NCBI RefSeq assembly: GCF_026151205.1
Contig: NC_087080.1
Span: 9,265,720 to 9,329,719 of the forward strand
Origin: Bolinopsis microptera
Lineage: Eukaryota; Ctenophora; Tentaculata; Lobata; Bolinopsidae
DNA: 64,000 nt
Direction: 5' to 3'
A program made the translations under genes and the position numbers. This document shows positions 59,775 to 64,000 of the stretch, piece by piece (position 1 is the stretch's first letter; each line of letters starts with the position of its first letter). A model generated the notes under the pieces. It saw only the letters and a program-made list of their open reading frames with translations. It was not told where the DNA came from and did no database searches.

Positions 59775-61433
59775 CTGGTCAGAGCTGATATAATAATAAT
59801 CAGGGCTGATATAATAATAATCAGAGCTGATATAATCACATATCATAAAGCTTTTTGATGTAACGCAGGTATAAGAGACTTCTTACGATGTCACATAGTT
59901 TATATCTATACTATAATTTAAACTTGACGAAATTTCCCCGGCAACGGGGACATAGAAGAAAAAACACCGAAAATCGACCTCAAAATGACCCTCTGGTGAA
60001 ATCAAACCCAGCTCGCAAATGGAGTTGAAACCTCGCCATTTTTAGCAGGGTTGTAGAAAAAGGATAGGAATAGGCTATAGCATTCTTAGAATTTTGATTT
60101 AGGCTTTAGATTTTTTATAATTAGCGTCGGAAGTGAGGTAAAATAACCGTTAGAATAATATCGTTATTTTAGCAAAGGTTTACTGCGCTGTTACGTAGCA
60201 ACGTTAAAATGCACGTGCGCGAGCAAGAACATCTTAACTACGCGCGTTGTTATGCTGTATGCTACGTCATAATTTCAAAACTAGCTCACATTTACGCTCA
60301 CGCTATGACTTATATTCATAACTTTGGTTGTGATTGGTATTTTTGATGCGGTAAAAAGTATCGTTTTGGGAATCCGAATACTAACAACGCTGTCGCCATT
60401 GTTAGATAAATTCCATTATGTCTACTGTATAACAGAGCTGTATGATGAAGAGAAATTAAAACATAACTGATTTTTAAAATTTCCTCGAACAAAGCTTTCG
60501 ACTAGCGGGTTTCTAGTTTTCTATAAATCAGTCATTCGCCAACAGTCTGAACTGTTACGTTACAGGCCCGGACACCAACCGTTACAAATTTGTTCTCAAT
60601 AAGAGTATTATGTTAACATTTCATACATTGGTCTGTATTAGTTCATATAAGTTTTCTGACTTACGTATATTCAGGTCTCATGATGTAGTTTTTCTACGAA
60701 GATTTCAACCGGAACCTTGTGTGTTTACTTACTGTGTGTCCAACCAAATGAATATCAACATTTCAGCACAGTCTCGCCACTATAAGAATAAATTGTACGC
60801 ATGTGGATTAGTTTGAATTCTACACTCTGTAGTCTTTAGTAAGTTCTTGTCAAATTTATTTCTATTATTTGTTCATTTAGCGATGTGGATAACGTAGAAT
60901 CTATTCGACCGAGACTCGTTTGATCTTCCAGCAAAGATCAAAGGAATATTACCATCATATTCTCAAATTAACACCAAATCTTAAATTGACAACGTGGTCT
61001 GAACCAAAATTACGCGCGCACGTATCTTGTCACTGTGACCAGGGTCAACAACATTGTTTTCAAACAAAATACTAATTCGGCGTTTGCGCGTTACGTTTCA
61101 ATCAGACAAATCTTCATTATTTTATTAATCGCTACCCTGTGCCTTACAGTCTGTTTGGTAACCTTATAAGGGGCCATCCAAATCATGATATTACACACAT
61201 CATTATTCTTACATCATTCTCACAATATTGGCGGATATTCACCAAGAAAGGGGTGCTCTATCAAACACATCCAGCTTACAGAGTTAAACCAGTAGATCAC
61301 AATACATACGCTGACAGGTTTTACTCCACGCGAAGGAGAGTTATACTAGTTTAACTAACCATATCTGTCGGTAGCTGGTACTAATCTAGCATTCCCCACA
61401 TAGCTAGATACTCTAGAGTGTTCCTTAACTTAC
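59775..61433 (-). other. Large intron between exons b and c
   Basis: It begins with a three-copy 24-bp repeat (CAGAGCTGATATAATAATAAT, about 59785-59835). No gene or RNA recognised in the rest. Confidence 0.55.
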
Positions 61434-61492
61434 CTTTCTGGTTTTCTTCAGAATCTTCGCAGATGCACGGTTTGTTCTCACTTGAGTCTCCA
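61434..61492 (-). CDS. Exon b: end of the TSP1-like repeat
   Basis: A 59-nt exon with acceptor TGTTTCAG and donor GTAAGT. It enters in phase 2 and leaves in phase 1, completing the Cys-rich end of the TSP1-like module (NKPCICEDSEENQK). The exact phase fit with both neighbours is the main support. Confidence 0.75.
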
Positions 61493-62400
61493 CTGAAACA
61501 TTTAGATGTTTTAACTTAAAGCTGTCATAGTGTCATTCTACTTTGACATAAAGCCTTAACTCATGACTTAGTGGAGTGACATTAAAAAATTCAAATCACA
61601 TTAAATTAGTTAAAATACAAACAATTTAGGCTCCAAATGCTAATGATTTTTAGAGAAGGATTCCTATTGAGTTAAGTTAATGATGGTATGTATTGAGATT
61701 AGTTAGTGATGGTATGTATTGAGATACACTATGATCTAAGTCTGGGCTAATGGCTGGACTAATGGCCGGAAATAGGATCCTGATTTCCACGATCTGAGGA
61801 CAATATCGACACAGTCTCGAAATATATACAGGAAGTAAATCTATCGGACCGTGTAGGGTAAATGTTATCGGCATAGCTCGATAAAAATTGAGTTGTTGAA
61901 AAGAAGTAAAAGGGTAATGCAATCTTTTGTTAAATAGTAAAATATGCTTCTTTTAAAAAAAGCGCAATCTTGTGTTAAATACAGTTAAATATGCACTTTT
62001 CGTTTCCCCTGAGAGGCCCGGTATTTAGAGTTTTCACTGTATATGGAATGATATTCAATAAATTAGTCTATCCCCAAAATCCTGGTATCCTAGGGGCGTG
62101 CCTCTGAATCTTATAATCACCATGTATTCGTTATTCGGTAGTATTCGGTTAGGTATTCAGTGATCGAATGCAGAATGCTGAATACCGAACTTCGAATCCA
62201 AACATCTTCCAAACTATTCAGTAACTATATCGTTGCTAAATAATGTAAACACATACGGGCTCTCAACCCCCGACATTAGAGTCAGAGTATAGTTATGAAG
62301 GACCTGTTCTTTCTGACTCCTAATATGTAGACGGGATGATAAATAGTTGTAATACCCCCCCCCCCCCCCCCCCAACAAATAGTTGTAATACCGTACATAC
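61493..62400 (-). other. Intron between exons a and b
   Basis: It contains a two-copy 27-bp repeat near 61675-61730 and a homopolymer run of about 19 C at 62355-62373, flanked by two copies of AAATAGTTGTAATAC. Nothing else. Confidence 0.6.
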
Positions 62401-62525
62401 CTGCAGGATCTGCCCCCGAACTTAGGAGTAGGGGTTAGTACAGGACCTGTAACGATAAGACACTGCACTGTCACAGTGACACGGTCCCCAATCTGACCAG
62501 GCTGTAAATCCTCCGTGCTGCGGCT
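62401..62525 (-). CDS. Exon a: first part of a TSP1-like C-terminal half
   Basis: Acceptor CTTTCAG and donor GTATGT bound a 125-nt open exon ending in phase 2. With the next exon it reads FGGRSCSGDSSENKPCIC, matching the GGxxCxG...C ending of thrombospondin type 1 repeats. The Trp motifs of the repeat would lie on an upstream exon, which I do not find before the right edge, so the gene is 5'-truncated here. Confidence 0.7.
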
Positions 62526-63009
62526 CTGAAAGGAGGGTTTAAAAGTTAAGACAGTAAAACTCCACTTAGAGAGAGGTTTAAAGGTTAATATTCGAGATCT
62601 GACAAAATGGGGGAGACACATCGACATGAAGTTAAGACAGAAGCTTGAAAAGTGTGATTGACAATGCCAATACAATATTGAATGACAATAATGACATCTG
62701 TAAGTCTCTTTCCTCAGTTTATCTATGTAGAAAGTAAAAGTTTATTTTCTATAATATGTATTTGTTAGAATATTGGCGGGACTAACTCGTAAGCCGACTG
62801 TTGAACTTTTAAAACGTTTATTTATACCAGAGGAGTTTTATAGTTATCTGGCTTCTGTTCCACGTGTGTTCATTGACAGAGAGGTATTCATATATCACTA
62901 TTCACTTTGACAAGCTTCTTTCAACTTTCAAGTCACATACAGTCACATTTGTACAGATTCATATTGCAAGGAGTATCAACTGTTACCATGTTGGAAGGGA
63001 TCATTACCC

Positions 63010-63212
63010 TCTAGTAACCCTTAGTAACCCTTAGTAACCTTAGTAACCCTTAGTAACCTTAGTAACCCTTAGTAACCTTAGTAACCCTTAGTAACCCTTA
63101 GTAACCATTAGTAACCCTTAGTAACCTTTAGTAACCTTTAGTAACCCTTAGTAACCCTTAGTCACCCTTAGTAACCCTTAGTAACCCTTAGTAACCCTTA
63201 GTAACCGAGGTA
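63010..63212 (+). repeat. (AGTAACCCTT)n tandem repeat, about 20 copies
   Basis: A ten-base unit with a shorter nine-base variant (AGTAACCTT), then a looser tract of GATAGTAACC and CATGGTAACC words to about 63380. Confidence 0.95.
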
Positions 63213-63591
63213 GTAACCAAATATCAGATATTGTAATTTTGTTGACAGAGATAGTAACCTTGATAACAGAGATAGTAACCATGATAACATAGATAGTAAC
63301 CATGGTAACCATGGTAACACTGAAAGTATCCATAGGAACAGAAATAGTAACCATGGTAACACAGAATAAAATAACCATGGTAATAACCAAAGGGGCAGAA
63401 GAAGATGTAAACCTCTAGTGGGGCCACCACAACTTTTAATTATGTTAAACAACATATTGTTTTCTGGTAGCAGAGATACTGTGGTGACCTAGGAATGTTA
63501 CAGTGTTGCAGAGTACCCTATCCGTGTTGCAGAACTCACCACACTCTATGTAAAAGTATCCTAGTACAACCACAGGAAATAGAAACTCGTT

Positions 63592-63664
63592 ACATGTCAT
63601 ACTGGTCACGTGTTCTACTGGTCACGTGTCATACTGATCACGTGTTCTACTGGTCACGTGTCAT
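63592..63664 (+). repeat. 18-bp tandem repeat with CACGTG boxes
   Basis: About four copies of GGTCACGTGTYNTACT. Each has the E-box palindrome CACGTG, which may be incidental to the repeat. Confidence 0.8.
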
Positions 63665-64000
63665 ATCTGTTAAAGTTGTTCAAACCAGTACCAACTGGTT
63701 AGTTAATCAAGTTTAATAAGTTGTTACTCGTTAGTTACTAGCTATTATGTCTTACGTAGATTAATTAAGTAAACATGAGATCACTTTAAGGGAACATATC
63801 AGCGGCACCAAACTTTTAATGTACAACCAGGTACATTGAGAGCCGCAACTTTAATAATTTCAAAATAATATTTCCAATTCTACTTTAGAAACTAAGAGCT
63901 GATAGCTAACCAAACTATTATTTCAATATAAAATCACTAAACCAACTCAACAAATAGGTATTACTATTAAGAGACACACAGTGAAGATCTGTACCAAACC

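Larger units (their letters stand above)
12551..62525 (-). other. Giant mucin-like C8-repeat locus (one gene or two tandem paralogues)
   Basis: Locus-level entry; the exons are listed separately. Reading the minus strand, 20 exons (62525 to 44482) chain with consistent splice phases and encode TSP1-like, three Ig, TSP1, VWD-like, C8, a mucin-like region and a partial C8. Ten more exons (36750 to 12551) encode C8-like modules separated by Ser/Thr/Pro-rich linkers. Summing exon lengths gives about 2,470 and 6,890 codons. I count eleven C8-like modules, one lacking its first half and one its end. VWD-C8 plus PTS domains is the known layout of gel-forming mucins and related secreted multimers, so a secreted, heavily O-glycosylated polymer is inferred. 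The start is outside the window. No exon joins 44482 (phase 2, or an in-frame TGA directly after it) to 36750 (phase 0), so one gene versus two is unresolved. The tail carries two 1-nt frameshifts. Confidence 0.75.
62526..64000. other. Right-edge intron or upstream region
   Basis: No further exon of the minus-strand gene was identified. It contains the repeats at 63010-63210 and 63590-63665; otherwise AT-rich. Confidence 0.5.

Noticed and set aside
63010-63212. Telomere-like repeat
   Set aside because: The unit AGTAACCCTT is not a known telomere motif, and the array is internal, short and interrupted.

Overview
The window is eukaryotic and metazoan. It has multi-exon genes with GT-AG introns on the minus strand, secreted multidomain proteins (TSP1, Ig, C8-like, EGF, CCP, hemopexin, MMP), AT-rich introns, and abundant tandem and inverted repeats. 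No operons, prokaryotic signals, tRNA or rRNA genes were recognised. The domain set fits a marine or early-branching invertebrate, but the sequence alone does not fix the phylum.

Region by region (the minus-strand genes read right to left): (1) 62525 to 44482, minus, is a TSP1-like / 3x Ig / TSP1 / VWD-like / C8 head followed by a giant Ser/Thr/Pro-rich exon and a second C8-like module. I traced 20 exons, each checked for consistent splice phase. The N-terminus lies beyond the right edge. (2) 36750 to 12551, minus, holds ten exons in which C8-like 8-cysteine modules alternate with mucin-like linkers, including single exons of 9.4 kb and 8.5 kb, ending in a TAA just after a final C8. The two tracts are either one gene of more than 9,000 codons or two adjacent paralogues; the join between 44482 and 36750 could not be found. 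(3) 41789-43870, plus, is a complete intronless-CDS matrix metalloproteinase with an unusual EGF-CCP-CCP insertion. It lies between the two tracts, so it is nested in an intron if they are one gene. (4) 4969 to the left edge, minus, is a second secreted gene with Ig-like domains and mucin-like exons. (5) 4970-12550 and many introns hold minisatellites, a fold-back palindrome, a TA-flanked TIR element and microsatellites, but no convincing gene.

Functional picture (inference): two heavily O-glycosylated extracellular mucin-like proteins with disulphide-rich modules and a secreted metalloproteinase are encoded together, suggesting a mucus or extracellular-matrix locus. The most notable feature is the repeated C8-like module. 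It is almost always split by a phase-0 intron two residues after its third cysteine, but two copies inside one giant exon have no intron. Two separate 1-nt deletions break the frame of the large mucin in this assembly.
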